A DNA stretch of 64,000 bases, taken from positions 5,277,402-5,341,401 of the forward strand of contig OU744447.1 in NCBI GenBank assembly GCA_916610825.1. The letters run 5' to 3'. Position 1 is the stretch's first letter, and each line of letters begins with the position of its first letter. The translations under genes were made by a program, and so were the position numbers. A model generated the notes under the pieces. The model saw nothing but the letters and a program-made list of their open reading frames with translations. It had not been told where the DNA came from and searched no databases. This document shows, one piece after another, positions 1 through 13,800 of the stretch. This DNA comes from Haliclystus octoradiatus. Taxonomy: Eukaryota; Cnidaria; Staurozoa; Stauromedusae; Haliclystidae.

Positions 1-1989
1 GATGAAGTTCAGGGAAATCATGCAAAGCGTCCACAGAACAAATTTTCTGCTAATCAGGCTGGCTGGCTGGCATGCTCTTAAAACAGTTTTATGAAGAGAA
101 AATGGAACTCTACATTGTTCATGTAAACATTGAAATTCAAAATTCAATCGTCATCTTATTGGATATTTAATAACCTTTTAGGCAATTTTGTTGGTCCTGT
201 TACGATTGAGGCTGCATCAAAATAATTCAATATTGATTGTATATTTATCTTGAAAATGAATATTATTTATTTAAAATTTTGTAAATAAATGTTATTTTTA
301 GCAACATAACCAATGCAATATCAGTGTCATATAACATGTTCAATGAAATATTTTGCTTACTGCAAGACTGCAAATTATCCAAACTGTGCGCTCATGCTGA
401 AATAACTTACTGCTTTAACGCCAAAATTTGATAACATTAGCTTACCTCTATTTTTAAACTTGAAGGTTTCTCAACTAAAAATATATGCTATAAACTCCAT
501 CACCAAGAGGATGAATAAGTCCTAGGTATTGTTACAAAGTTAGTCTCCATTGGCTTCTTATTATGAACATTATGGGATAATATAAATACTTCCTATTGTG
601 AAAATCATGGGATTATACACCAGAAATAGGAAAACTTCTTTCTATCATAACACATTAAATAAGATTGCCTTACGACCAATTAAGCCCTTGCGATTTGTAA
701 ATGACCTAAAAAAAGGTAAAAAGAAAGTATGCCTATAAATAAATACCCTTAGAGTTTTAGCAATTCATGTATAGTTATCTGATGCTGCTGTACGCCGCAA
801 GGAGAACATTTCAACAATCATAGAAGACGGAAGACAAAGTTAGAAAGAAATCAGCGACTTAAGCATACTTAAGCATATATCACATATGTTGAAGTTTCAA
901 CTAATTCTTGATAATGACACTCATCTGATTAAAGATATAAAAGAGATATACAAATGATCGATTAAATTTGCTGCGTATTGATTCACTTGATTCACATAGG
1001 ATAAAATCTTACAGCTAGAGTTTGACAAAAGTAGGAATTAGAAGATTGGAGCAAATTCAGAAGGAAATTGATATTTTACCATTTATTGGTCAACTCAAAC
1101 ATCAACAAAGAATTGAAAAGAAAATGTTTAAGTGCCTCTGGGATTCCAGAATACTCTTTAGATAACAACATATAAATAATAATTACTAGTATGTAAAGTG
1201 TGCTGTAGTATGCTACTTGGCCTAGGTTAATCCGAAGTATTAGTAGGTTAGAAATCCTGAAAATGTGAAAAATGAAGAGAAGAAAGACAAACAAATGGGC
1301 AATTGGGCATTGGCCAGCCTAGCATAAATGAGTCAGTATATGCATATGGATTAGTAAAGTTCAACGTTATGACAACAACAGACATAATTTTTAGTTGATC
1401 ACTTGCAGTTGATCGTATTTACTGTCTTATTGATACCAACCTGGCTAAGTTCGGACCGTCACTCTGCGTCTGCGAAGCAACCTTCTCAAATTCCAGTTTC
1501 TGGTGAAGAAAACGACTGCTTGCTTTACAATAAATTATGTTCTTACATTCAAAACACTTTGAGTTAAATTACCATCAAGAAGAAAATGATAATAGAGAGC
1601 ATTTTGAGATTTTAGAAAAGAAACCTGGATAACATATCAAGGCGTCGAATTGGGCAATGTCGAACACTCATTTTGTTTTTACTTTTGTCATTTCAATAGC
1701 AGTCTCGGCTAGACTTCGGGTTTTAGCGAGGTTTTACGCATGCGCATTGCAAAACATGTTTCTTAGTGGGCCCGCTTTTTACCCTCATTGATGTTAGCCT
1801 GTATGAAATGGAGTTCTGACGTAATGCACACAGGCTAACGGCGTTTGACTAGGTATCATTACTGAAAATATTACCGACATTCAAAACATTCAATATGTGG
1901 AGAAGATAATATTGTTGCTTATGCTCTATCTTAAATGCTTTCAACATCTAATCAATTGGCCCAGCCTTCTGAGGAATTAAATCCTGCTG
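1..1989. other. Left flank without recognisable gene
   Basis: AT-rich sequence. I found no exon with homology and no clear repeat structure. A slightly GC-richer patch near 1,440-1,830 has no coding signal I can defend. It could hold distal regulatory DNA for the P4HTM-like gene, but nothing shows this. Confidence 0.4.
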
Positions 1990-2470
1990 ATGACGACGTC
2001 CCTGGTATCAACTCAAACTCTGCACTCAATTAATCCCTGCAACTGATCCCAACTGACCATCTGACAGCTATTGCCGATGGTAAAGGCCATTCTCAACTAT
2101 CATGCATCGCTCCTTTCTTCAAAAGCAACAACATTGGCCCCAATCACCACCTCATCTGTGAAACTTCAGAGCCATATTTACGCACATTGGTCCCATCTGA
2201 TCCACAACAGCTGATTATAGATACTTTTCGCAATATTTGACGCTTTAATTTTCGCAGGACCGCCAAATATGATTAAGGAGCGATATTTTTGGCCCGACAT
2301 GAGAAAACAGATACTATAGTCAGACATTTACTAACTATGATTGATCTTTACACAGACTCTCTCGAAGCTAATGCATTGGTCAATGCACGCTTGCTCCGGA
2401 TGTCGCTTACGCTCTCGTTCAGCACATGGATTGCCTGTTTTGGAGTATCTCTCGATTTCTCGTCTCATAA
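1990..2470 (+). mobile_element. Fossil of a Ty3/gypsy-type integrase region
   Basis: Translated pieces on the plus strand resemble the end of RNase H and the zinc-binding/early catalytic part of Ty3/gypsy integrases, including a segment like KERYFWPDMRK and, later, WIACFGV. No LTRs were found around it. It is a short, badly worn fragment with several breaks, so the insertion is old. Family assignment is by eye; a BEL-type element is a weaker alternative. Confidence 0.6.
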
Positions 2471-2769
2471 TTTGAATTTGAATTTGAATTTTTCTATTAC
2501 TTCTGTCTTGATGTTAGCATCGGCCTAAGACGTTGTTTTTATATCTGAATAATTCAATGCTTGAAAATGTTAATTACAATTTAGTTGGATTCTTACCCAA
2601 AGGTAAGAAATTAATTCGACCTGTTTAAAACTCTTTAAAAGTAAATCTGAATTACACTATATTAGTTCTCATTAGAATATTTTGGTATCATTGTCTTTAA
2701 AATGCTCCCAAGGTGATGCACCGCCACATTAAAGGATCCGTTGTTACGAAGGGACAGTTCACCATCAAT

Positions 2770-2970
2770 ATATTCTCTAAATAATACCAAAAAAAACCGT
2801 CTAAAATTTATAGTAAAACTTTCGGAGACCGAATCTTTTCAATGGCTGTTCCAACCATATGTGGAATTCACTTCCAGCAGATGTCCGAAATCTTAACAAC
2901 AGCTTAGACACTTTTTCATACGGCTTACTTTTAATCAATGTGTATTTATATTTAACTTGATACTATGTAT
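2770..2970 (+). mobile_element. LINE ORF2 C-terminal remnant (L2/CR1-like)
   Basis: The plus strand encodes the typical last part of L2/CR1-type reverse transcriptase proteins: a piece like RIFSMAVPT followed by MWNSLPADVRNLNNSLDTF. It carries frame breaks and has no poly-repeat tail I can see. It lies directly downstream of the integrase fossil but is a separate element. Confidence 0.6.
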
Positions 2971-4270
2971 AACTAAAACAAATTAAAAATAAAAGAGGAA
3001 TATATTAAATGATGCATGGGCGTGCCTCAATATGAACCGCCTCACTAATGAAGGTGGGACATCGACTTGAGCACTCGAAACTAAATTCATATCTTCAAGC
3101 GCCCATAAATAATTCTGTTTATGATACATAAAAGAATTCCCAAAATTTTATGCTGAGTCTCTTTTGTTAGGTATTGCAAAAGGCCAGTAAAGTCACCAAC
3201 ACGCGCAGTTTCAATTGTAGCTTCTTTAAATTGTTTTCAAATATAAAATCAGCTTTGAATTTGAGTCTATTTGTGGTAGCCATTCTAATAATAAACATTT
3301 TTTTAAAATCTTAGAAGTAAATATTACGAATAAAGATCTTTTTTAAGTTTTAGAAACTCTCAAGGTTTTCCGCTATTTCAAATTTGCATTTTTTACAACT
3401 GTCTGAAATTTGCACAGTTTTGATGGAAACAATAAGAGAAACGTGTTGTCATGGCAACAAATGAAGCTCACTGATTGCTATTTTCACTGTAGAAATATGA
3501 AGTTATTACGCAATTTATTCCATCTATGTAATATTGTAATCTTTTGACATTAATGTTGTTGAATTTTTTCATCAAAATAACTGTTTTAAGACTTCAAACG
3601 GCTTGTGATATATCTATTTTACGTTACTTATATTTCATTTGGCGCTCTTATATAGTTGAAAACAGAAAGCATGCAATGTGATGTTATCATATTTTATTAC
3701 TATAAAAATAATGAATATATATATAATGGACAATGTTTTGTTTACGTTTACGCGATTATTTTCAAGTTATAAAAGAAATTTCTCAATATATAAAATCTAA
3801 TAACACATTTAAAAATATACAAAGAACAAGAAATAAATCAAGCATTATATTCAACAAACCATTGCACGTAAGATGACATCGGGATTTTAATGAGTCTTTT
3901 AGAGTGCTCAAATTTGGCTTCATTTTTGAAGTGTATGCCTTGTATCTCTTTTATAAAGGAATAAAATTTATTTATTCAACGACATATAAACATGAAAGAA
4001 CTGTGAAAAGTCATCATTTTTAAATTCAAAATTGTGAGAATTTTGAAGATGACTGTGTAAGAGTCAGTAATAAAGCTTATATCAATTCAAACACTTTAAT
4101 CTTAACAATTTCAACTTGGACGACTTTATCAGTAATTTGCTATTACAATACTGCGGACATAGAATTCCGCTTAACTATATATATGACATTGAAGAGAGGC
4201 TAGTCTCGCTATCACTAACGCTTACAGACTGCTAACTAATTGCCGACTGCCAAATATTCTCTGTGTTCGT
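2971..4270. other. Intergenic stretch, nothing recognised
   Basis: AT-rich DNA upstream of the P4HTM-like gene. No homology, tandem array or clear inverted repeat was seen. Confidence 0.35.
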
Positions 4271-4476
4271 TCAAAGGAGCAAAATTGACCGGTGGCCTTT
4301 ACGCGCTTAGAGTCATGTGCGTGTTTGTCGTTCCTATTGTTTCTGTTCCTGGAACCATTCTGAAACTGAGATTTGAAGCCATGCCGAAGCCATGATTGAC
4401 GTTGATCCTTGGTTTTACGCTAAGCTTAATTCAAATTGAGCTCGTAGCGACCGCCGGTCAATTTTTCTCCTTTAAT
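4271..4476. mobile_element. MITE family 'AAAGGAG', copy 1
   Basis: About 205 bp with inverted ends: TCAAAGGAGCAAAATTGACC at the left and the complement of TTAAAGGAGAAAAATTGACC at the right, followed inward by a GGTGG/CCGCC pair. The interior matches 21,893-22,099 and, on the other strand, 40,572-40,735. No transposase is present. It ends about 370 bp before the P4HTM start codon, so it may lie in or near the promoter. Confidence 0.75.
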
Positions 4477-4849
4477 TTCATGTCTCGAAAAAAATTGCAT
4501 CATTTTTATAATGTTATGTTATCTGTGCATGCATTCAAATATTGAACATGGATCAGATTTGAATCTCAAAAGTAGAGTGGATCCAATCCCGATCGCTATG
4601 CTCGTCTTAATAAAGATTCACGAAATGGAGACTTTTAAATATGGAAATGAGTCTCGCTCATAACTGGTATGCAAACGTGAGAGCAGACACATCTATTGTG
4701 ATTTATATCACATGATCTTTGCCTATTGTATAAACATCTTTCAATGGTCAAAGACCGTTCGACCTCGTTTCAACAGGTGACCACTAGAAAGAAAAGTTGA
4801 AATTATTATTGAAATCATTTATATATTGTTTCCTTCTCATTTTAACAAC

Positions 4850-7800
4850 ATGTACGCCAATCAAGTCAAATTTCAAAGTTTTCTTATAATATTAATTCAG
4901 TTATTTGATCTATGTTATTCAAGATGGGAAATGAAAGATGATTTTCATTTGCCAAGAAGAGATGGAGTTCGTGTGAGTTTGACTATAACAATGGAATATC
5001 TATATTAAAACGCAATATTGGTGTTTTTATGTGCTATAAAAGTAAAATAATATTTTCAAATCTACGGTCGATTGTTTTTTATATTGACCACAATGATTTG
5101 ACGCTTGATTCAGGCATTGAAAATAGAACTCTAGCATCTTTCTAATATTCTGCTGTTTATCGGAGACACCTTTCTTAATTATCCAGGGAAATAGCTGCAA
5201 GCCTTTCATTATGTAGCACAATCGTAGTTGAGCCCGATTCGAAGTTGAATCGGCATTAGTACGTCGTAGTACATAATATAACAGTATAACTTGATAGTAT
5301 AACCAAATGTTCAGTGTTATTACGTAATCGAGGAAATGCGTAACCTGTTCTTCCCTATTTAATATTATAGGCTGAATGCATGTTATTTTAAACTTGATGA
5401 ATGAATCTATATAGTTAATAAAATATTAAGCAATTAAGTAATATCTAAATCACCATTAGAACGATACTGATGATGTCATGGTGATAATACATAGGATTTA
5501 CTAAAGATCGCTGTTAAACGCCTGAAACTCCGAGTAGCGGGAAAAGGCTTTGCCTCATCTTTGTCTTTTATTATATAATGATCTGTTTTACCCAACATTG
5601 AGCATGTTCACATTGTATGTGTATCTGAGTATCTATACACTCATTATAATTACTCTTTTTTAATTCGTTATCATAAAATACTATACAATTTTATAAATAT
5701 TGACATTACTGAAGCCTGAGTAAAAATTAGCACCAGCGATTACAACAAGTTTGAGTAATATTATATGCAATTGAATATAAAGAGAAAATGATGGCTCTTG
5801 AAAAAATTTATTAAATAATTTTCTAATAAATAATGTTTATTCTTGCCATCTAACATAAGATGAGATTAAAGTCAATCTTTTAAGAAATCAATCTCACAAG
5901 ATGATGCCTTCAAGAATCAATACAGATTTTTCTCTGTATATAAATGATATAAGCTGATTGAATATGAAATATTTCATATCTTCGACAGGCTGGATTCGAG
6001 AGAAAAGTTTCATTGGTCGATGGCAAAGAGCATACTCTTAAAACACTCAGCATGCGTCCTACTCTTTTCGGTAAGTGGCGGGAGTAATGATAAACAAATC
6101 TCACCCCCTCAACGAGTTAGTCATTCCCTCCATTAGAAAGTCAACCCCACCAAAGAGATAGTCTCCAAGCTTTGATTTGTTTGAAAAATGATTGTAAAAT
6201 TATTTTAAATATTATTTTCTCAGTTGAGTTTTTACAGCAACAGCATTTTCTGCCTGCGAAATAAATATATATATATATTTTAGGACAAAATGGATCCCCC
6301 AAATATTTTGTATCGACGCATGCTTAAAAATTGATTATAGCATCATCGGTTAAATCAACGGTCTTTGCTCATTGAAAAACTGTAATCCAAATCGTTTGAT
6401 GAAACTTCTGAAAATATACTTCAAAAATTCTTAAGACCATAAAAAGGTACAATACACCTGAATAATTTGCATAATCAGAAGACATTTTTGTATTTTTTCA
6501 AATATTCCTATGGGAGGCTTTCTATCTTTTATGGTTTCTCAGTAAATCACCTAGGATTTGGCATTATTGACCAACATACTTACTGAAAATAAATCAGAAT
6601 TAATGCAGTACGTTTTCAGTAGAATTGTCTTTCTCAGTACTTTTTCAGTATATTTTCAGTACTTTAAAATCTCATAGTGATATACAACAAGAAATGAATC
6701 CATAATTCAACTCACAATTCATGAGGAGTGATGATTCAATTTCTATCCTAACTTAGAAATAAAAAAGTGATATCAATAAATATGCTAACCTATATCCTAT
6801 GTTAATATTTTTCAGAAATTGAAAATTTTCTCTCACCTGAAGAATGCAATTATCTGATATATTTAGCTAGCTATAATCCATTGATTCCAAGTCTTCTTGA
6901 GAGTGACAAGCAGTCATTGCCAATAGAACTTTCAGAACAAGTATATGCAGAATGGGATCGAAACAGTGATGGAATCCTGCAGCCTATGGAGGTATGTTCT
7001 TCTTTAAATATTTCCATACACACTAATGGGAATTCATTGGCACTGGATACACGGGTGCAGAGGGGGTAACTGAATTTCTCCCTTCGATATGTGGGGGCTG
7101 CACGTGAGCAGCAAATGCATTTATCAAAAATAGTATAATGCTTTCTGATCAAACTTAATGATGTAGTACATAGTACAAAAATTGTATATATACACTTTGG
7201 GTTTTATCATGACAATTTGAACATTTTGACTTCTCGCTTTGCGTCCCAAGACAAATAACAACGGGCCAAAATCTGTCAATAATTATATCTTGCAAGAGTT
7301 ATTCAGAGAACATTTTTGAAAATGTGCCATTTTTCTCTGAAAATGTCCCCCATCACTCGATTTTCGCTTGGATGCCTCTGTGGTAATTATCATTTTTACT
7401 TAGAACAAAACATTACTATAAATGAATTGAAAACAAAAATCCATTGTGTGCCTTGAACTTCAAATGACAACAAAAAGATAACTTACAGATTTTCATGAAT
7501 GCTATAAAGCTTTATACATTTAAAAAATTCTAAGAATATTGCTTCATTTCAAATTTAAAAACTTAAATAGAGAGACACATGAACAACTATAATACCTTGG
7601 ATTTGCAGTTAGACTATTTAATTGCATGTTTTTTTATACGGCCTTTTTGTTCAGCAGTTGTTTCTTGATGTCTACCATCGTTGGTGCCGGCCTTGGTGTA
7701 ATGACTAGGAAGTCGGACCACGGTCCGTAGGGTCTCGGGCTCAATCCGTAGTCGGAGCACCCGGGGGTAACTCCAGCACTTCAGGGACGGGGGGTGCCAC

Positions 7801-10800
7801 TTTGGAAACAGGTAAAGTACCCAAAAAGTTCCAGCAGGTTGATAGAATTTAAGTAAATACACAAAAATGATGCAAAATGTTTTCAAAAATTCTTGAAAGA
7901 GTCAAAACTAGGATACCCAAAAGCTCCAAAATTTGAAATCTCAAACCCAAAATTTTCCTCATCTGGAAAATGAACCCGAATAATGTGGCACGTCCCCGTA
8001 TAGCCGTCAGCAAAGTTCTATAGCAAACCAATGAGAGTAATACTCAGTTTAAGTCAGTATCTTTTATTGTAATTTTAGTTTTCATTCATTGAAGGCAAAG
8101 GAGACATGTATTTAGCACATGCTGATATCATGAAAATGTAAGTACAATCAATAATAAATAACCCGGGGGCATTTCCATGCATCGGCTATTCAGGAAGTTC
8201 CATTTTAAGAGGTACCGTTTCCATTTTTTGTGGAATTTTACGTTATCAGTTTTAAAGATTTTCGAAATTTTATAACTTTTCCTTAGTTTTGATTATAAAT
8301 CATAAAAACAATAAATTTTAAGTTCTTGATTCTAAGCTGCTGTGAAATCTTACAGTCCTTCTCGATTTCTTAAAATATCACCCAGTCAAAATTTAACGGA
8401 ATCTCCCACGCGGAAGTAATAAAACATTTCCTGATTCGGAACAGGATTGTAAATTCCAAGAAATGTTCAACAATGCATGCCGTAGCCACTGATTTACCCG
8501 TTAAACATTCTCTAATGTTTGAGTGAAACTTTTCGCGAATCTGCTATTTGTTACCCATCTATTTGCAGATTTGCATTGCAAGAAATATGAGATAAACCAA
8601 GTATATGTTTATATATTGTGAATCTTGATCCAAATCAGGGATTTTTCTTTTTTTTTTAAATAAAACCTGATCTTTATTATAACATATTTTACATATTTCT
8701 TAAAAATTCCTAAAAACTAAAATACATGACGTGATAAACTTTATAAGTACAAATTTCTGGATTCTCAATAACTTGCTATTTATCACTGGAAATGCGATTT
8801 TTTTACCCAGGGATTCACATTTCATAATGATTACTTGTTAATAATTACGTATCAGGGGTCAGGAAAATCATGGATGAACTAAAGCAAGTGATATATATTA
8901 TATATATATATATAGGTATTAGCAATTGACATGTTAATTGGCAAGGCATGGGTAACGTGCATTCAACTTCAAGAGATGCCTATCATTTGACTATAAAGTT
9001 AATGTGTGGAATGTGAATCCCTGGGGAAAAAATTCGCATTTTCTGACGATAATTGGCAATTATTGTGAATCCAGGAATTGATAGGCCTAATTATTATACC
9101 AATTCCATATATATGATCATATGCTCTAATCCAATGTATGTTCCTATATCGAAAAAATAAAATTTGTATACCTTTTTCTAATCTGAAATTAATAGTATTA
9201 TGGAATTTAAAAGCCTTGCGGAAAGTTACATTTTCATTTTCTGTGAAATTTTATGAAGTAAAATCCACAGCTTTTTCAAAATTTAGTGATTGATAACAGG
9301 CAAGACGTTGGTAAACTCATTCAGAACAAAGAGATATGTCTCTCAATTGGCAATAAAAAAATTGAATTACCTCCTCCAAGATTACTTTCGTTTTAACTTT
9401 AACGTTTTGGTTTTCAAAATCGCCGTAAGGATAATATCTTGACTTGCATCGAGCAGAAAGCAACTGTATACTGAGCATAGATTTCAATCGCAATGGATGG
9501 CACATTATATTTATTAGATTCTACAAGATATGTTTTGATGCACTTGATTGTTTAACAAAAATTGATAAAAAAAATATTGCTGAAGTGATCGTAATTAGTA
9601 TAACGTAAATTACTTTATCACAGAAAATACTTTATAAATGATTCAATTGCTTGGATTATATTATTTTTCTCAAAAAAGCATTTTATTTCCCCTAAAATCA
9701 ATTCAAAAGTAACGAGTACTAAGTAACGCGTTACTTTTGCAATGAGTACTAATAACACTGGTAATTGCACACATTTAATTGAACCGGTGCTCGATTACTC
9801 ATGAGTACACACATTTTATTAGACCGGGGTTCGATTAATCGTGAGTGCACACATTTAATTGAACCGGTGCTCGATTCCTCGTGAGTACACACATTTTATT
9901 AGACCGGGGTTCGATTAATCGTGACTGCACACATTTAATTAGACCGGGTTTCGATTCCTCGTGAGTACATACATGTTATTAGACTATGGGGTTTGATTCC
10001 TCGTCGGTGCACACATATAATAATTTTATTTTGTATCTGTCTGTAAATTCGTTACTATATATGTCCTTCAAATAAACAAGCATTTGTGCTTACAAGAGTT
10101 AACTGTCAGTCACAACTACATATAATTTGAGATCTAGTATTATTATTATCAAAACAGACATTATCCACTTCGTATTGTTATAATGAGGCTAGCGACGGTT
10201 AAAATCGTTTTACTTCTTTTCACTTTCATTAAGGTTTGATGATCTTTCAATGGATAAGAATAATGACGGTATGTCTAATTTACATTTTTCAACACGATTA
10301 GACTTTAGGAATCTTCCTGAAACATCTAGAACATTCTAGAACATAGAAGAGCCTATTTGACTCCCCGCGTAACTGACAATGACTATGCATGATCTAGCAG
10401 TTTCTAGCATTTATCTAAACACTGTAAATCCAGTAAATGAGAGTTCAATCAAACTATGAGAACTTAATTAATGTACAGTTTAGCTATCGACATCATTTGG
10501 AAGTATTATTATCATTTATAAAAAGGAATAAATCAATTAATTCAACCTACGTTGTTATTCTTGTTTCTTCAACAACATAAAGCCACAGCTCTCATCAAAA
10601 CCATATTTGCTTTAGTCGGTGAAACACCGGACCGTAAAAAGCAAGAGCTTCAAGGGTATATAAAGACTAGTTCCCATATAGACAATTTGCCAGCGACATT
10701 TTCCTGGGTCACAGCTGTAGACATTTATCGCTCCTTTTTCTATTGTTTTGAACGGATATCGTTAGTTTTGCCTGGGTGATTTCCAAGCCGAAGTTAGTTG

Positions 10801-13800
10801 ATAATAATTGTGACCAAATCAATTGAAAATATTTCCCAGGGGAGTATATAACTTCCATTGCACTTCGACGGGGTCGTTGGAATAGAACTTTAGCAGAACG
10901 ACGATAAGAAAGTTTCAGATCATGAAAATGACCCCCACATATAATTGTTAAAAAATTGACCAAAATATTTAAAAATTCGCCAAAACTCAAAGCGAATACA
11001 TCAAAATATATAGGCAAAGAAATCAAAAATAATCTTTCTGGATTTTGAAAAAAGTTACTTTTAATATTCGGTCGTCCCCATTTACCAATATTATGGAAGT
11101 AGCTTCCCCGGCAAGATATATTACAACCATTATAATTGAAACCCATGAGAATTCTATTTTACATGTATTTTTTTCTGTAGGTGTGATCGATAGAAATGAA
11201 TTTTATCAATTATCTATCTCTGACATGAGAACATTTTGGGATAAATTGAAAGTTGACAAACCAGGAGTAAGAAGTCGCAATAGTAACCAGACGTTCTTAT
11301 GGAGACTTGGCCAAGAGCAACAAATTTTAAACAAAATGCATGAAAGGTGAAACAGATAAAAATCGCTTATTATTTCCAAGTTTTATCAAGGCAAAAACTG
11401 ATAAATAATCGCTTATTATTTCCAAGTTTTATTAAGGCAAGAACTAACATCAAGTAAGTTTATTATTAATTAAACAATTTTTTGTGACTTCATAAATCAT
11501 CTGAAGTCTTTCTAGGTCGAAGACGTCTAAACGAAGTATAGAGTCGGGTTCTCTAATCTCAAGGGGAAGCTAAAACTTATCCTGATTTGATGAAAAACAA
11601 AATGCAGCTGAGATGACATTATGACGATTTTTCTTGGAAGACTTCACGGCAATAACTTTTCACCCAGGGGTAGCCCCCAGCTCTGCATGAACGGGAGGAT
11701 GCCACTTTGGAAAAAAGTGAAGTATCCAAAAGACGGTCCAAACACATGTACATGCTACCCAAAAAGTTTCAAAAATCTTGAAAACTTGAAAACGTTCAAA
11801 TTTCAAAACTCTCTCGAAAGTCAAAAAAGAAGTGAAATAGTATTTTTCTCAGCTGGAATGTGGACCCGAAGAAAGTGGCACGTCCCTGATAGGGCGTCAC
11901 AAGGAAATTACTCCCAGGAATATCGATATCGAATGATCACAATAAAATATTTATTCCCTTTAAAATATAATTTTAAATTAAGCATGGTATTTATATTATA
12001 CAAACTGGTGGCACAATCTACTCATACCTTAACCTATAGAATAGAGTTCCAAAACCGTTTGTTCATCCATCAAGTTCGTCATATTTCAACCAAAATTTTG
12101 TACAGATATTACCAGAACCGCTGATATTTAAACTAGGTTATTGCATACGTTTCATTTCTATTTGCGGCACATCCTTTTGTAGCGAAAAAAACTTCCATTC
12201 TATTTCCAACGCAACGGCTATGCATCATTGATCACGCACACTGGAAAAATATCAAAGGTAATTTTAACTCTGCTCAAAGTAACCCAGCCACGCAGGAAGC
12301 TTATTGTTAGTTATAGATACTCCGCACATTATGGATTGTCAAATCTTCATAAATATAGAAATAATTTTACAGTAGGACACATGACAATTATCTATCATTT
12401 ATAGTTCTGATGCAAAAAACTTGCCAAAAATCATACGTTAGATTGCCATATGCGATTGAGTTGTGCAAGCATTTTCACAACTCAAGATACAGTAGTAAGA
12501 TCAATGACCGATGTCTATATATGGATGGACTTATTTTCTCGAACATAAATACTAATTAGTGATGTCTACTTTCCTTAAATGAAACAGTTAGCATTATATA
12601 TTCAGAGTAAATCTCATCTTATCACATTGTTTAATTTGATTTTCTTTGCAGAATATCTCGGTTAACTCAATTACCTGTCGATTTGATTGAAACAAGCGAA
12701 CCTTTACAGGTAAATATCTATACAATAGGCAAATGATCAATCGAATTGCTCGAATTCGTTTAATTTCCATATTGACCTGCTTGGTCAATGACTAAATGAT
12801 TATATTCATATTGTTTTGGTTAGGTTGTTCTTTACAATGGAACTGGTCATTATCACTGTCACCATGACAGCAATGATATCAACCTTGAATTACCATGTTG
12901 TGTATACAGATTCCAAAAAGTGTGTCGATCATGTCGGTATGTTTGTATATGATTAGATATGAAAGACATCCCGTCGTTGTACGTATAGTACTATAGCACT
13001 ATATAGATTTTCTGCGAGGTTTTTCTGTGATTGTTATTGTCCTCCCCAATTTTTGAAAATGACACACCCAGTCCCAAAAAGATTTAAGCACAGCATGGTA
13101 GTCAAATCTTTTGTAGCCATTTTGAAATTTTTTATCTTCAATATTTTTGGTATGAAAATGATGCAGAATTCTTTGGTATGATCATATAAGTCAATCCGGA
13201 AAGAAAAAATATTAAAAATGTGACACCGGAACTAGTGCCAGGCTCTATTCGTTCAAATAAAATGGGTCTTCTTAAAAAGGTCGGGTGTAAAATTGCTTTG
13301 CATAAATCTTAATTATTTTTGCTGATAATTGTACCTTGACATATTTGCTTGGATTCTACCGTGTGCTTTTTTTGATTTAAGACGATACAAAAAAGTTATT
13401 CAATCAGATGTTTAGAAACTTTCTAAAATAGCTGGAGCGTGACTGCTTTTTGAAACTTCAAAACATCACAACTTTTTTGTTTCTTCACCAGTCAAAAAAA
13501 GCACACGGTAGAATCCAAGCAAATATGTCAAGGTACAATTATCAGCAAAAATAATTAAGATTTATGCAAAGCAATTTTACACCCGACCTTTTTAAGAAGA
13601 CCCATTTTATTTGAACGGAAAGAGCCTGGCACTAGTTCCGGTGTCACATTTTTAATATTTTTTCTTTCCGGATTGACTTATATGATCATACCAAAGAATT
13701 CTGCATCATTTTCATACCAAAAATATTGAAGATAAAAAATTTCAAAATGGCTACAAAAGATTTGACTACCATGCTTTTAAGCACCCCCCCTCCTCCGGAT

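Noticed and set aside
10709-11146. 145-codon open frame on the minus strand
   Set aside because: Lies beside P4HTM exon 6 without homology; looks like chance in intron DNA.
11621-12124. 167-codon open frame on the plus strand
   Set aside because: Runs through a foldback repeat whose other copies do not keep the frame; no known motif.
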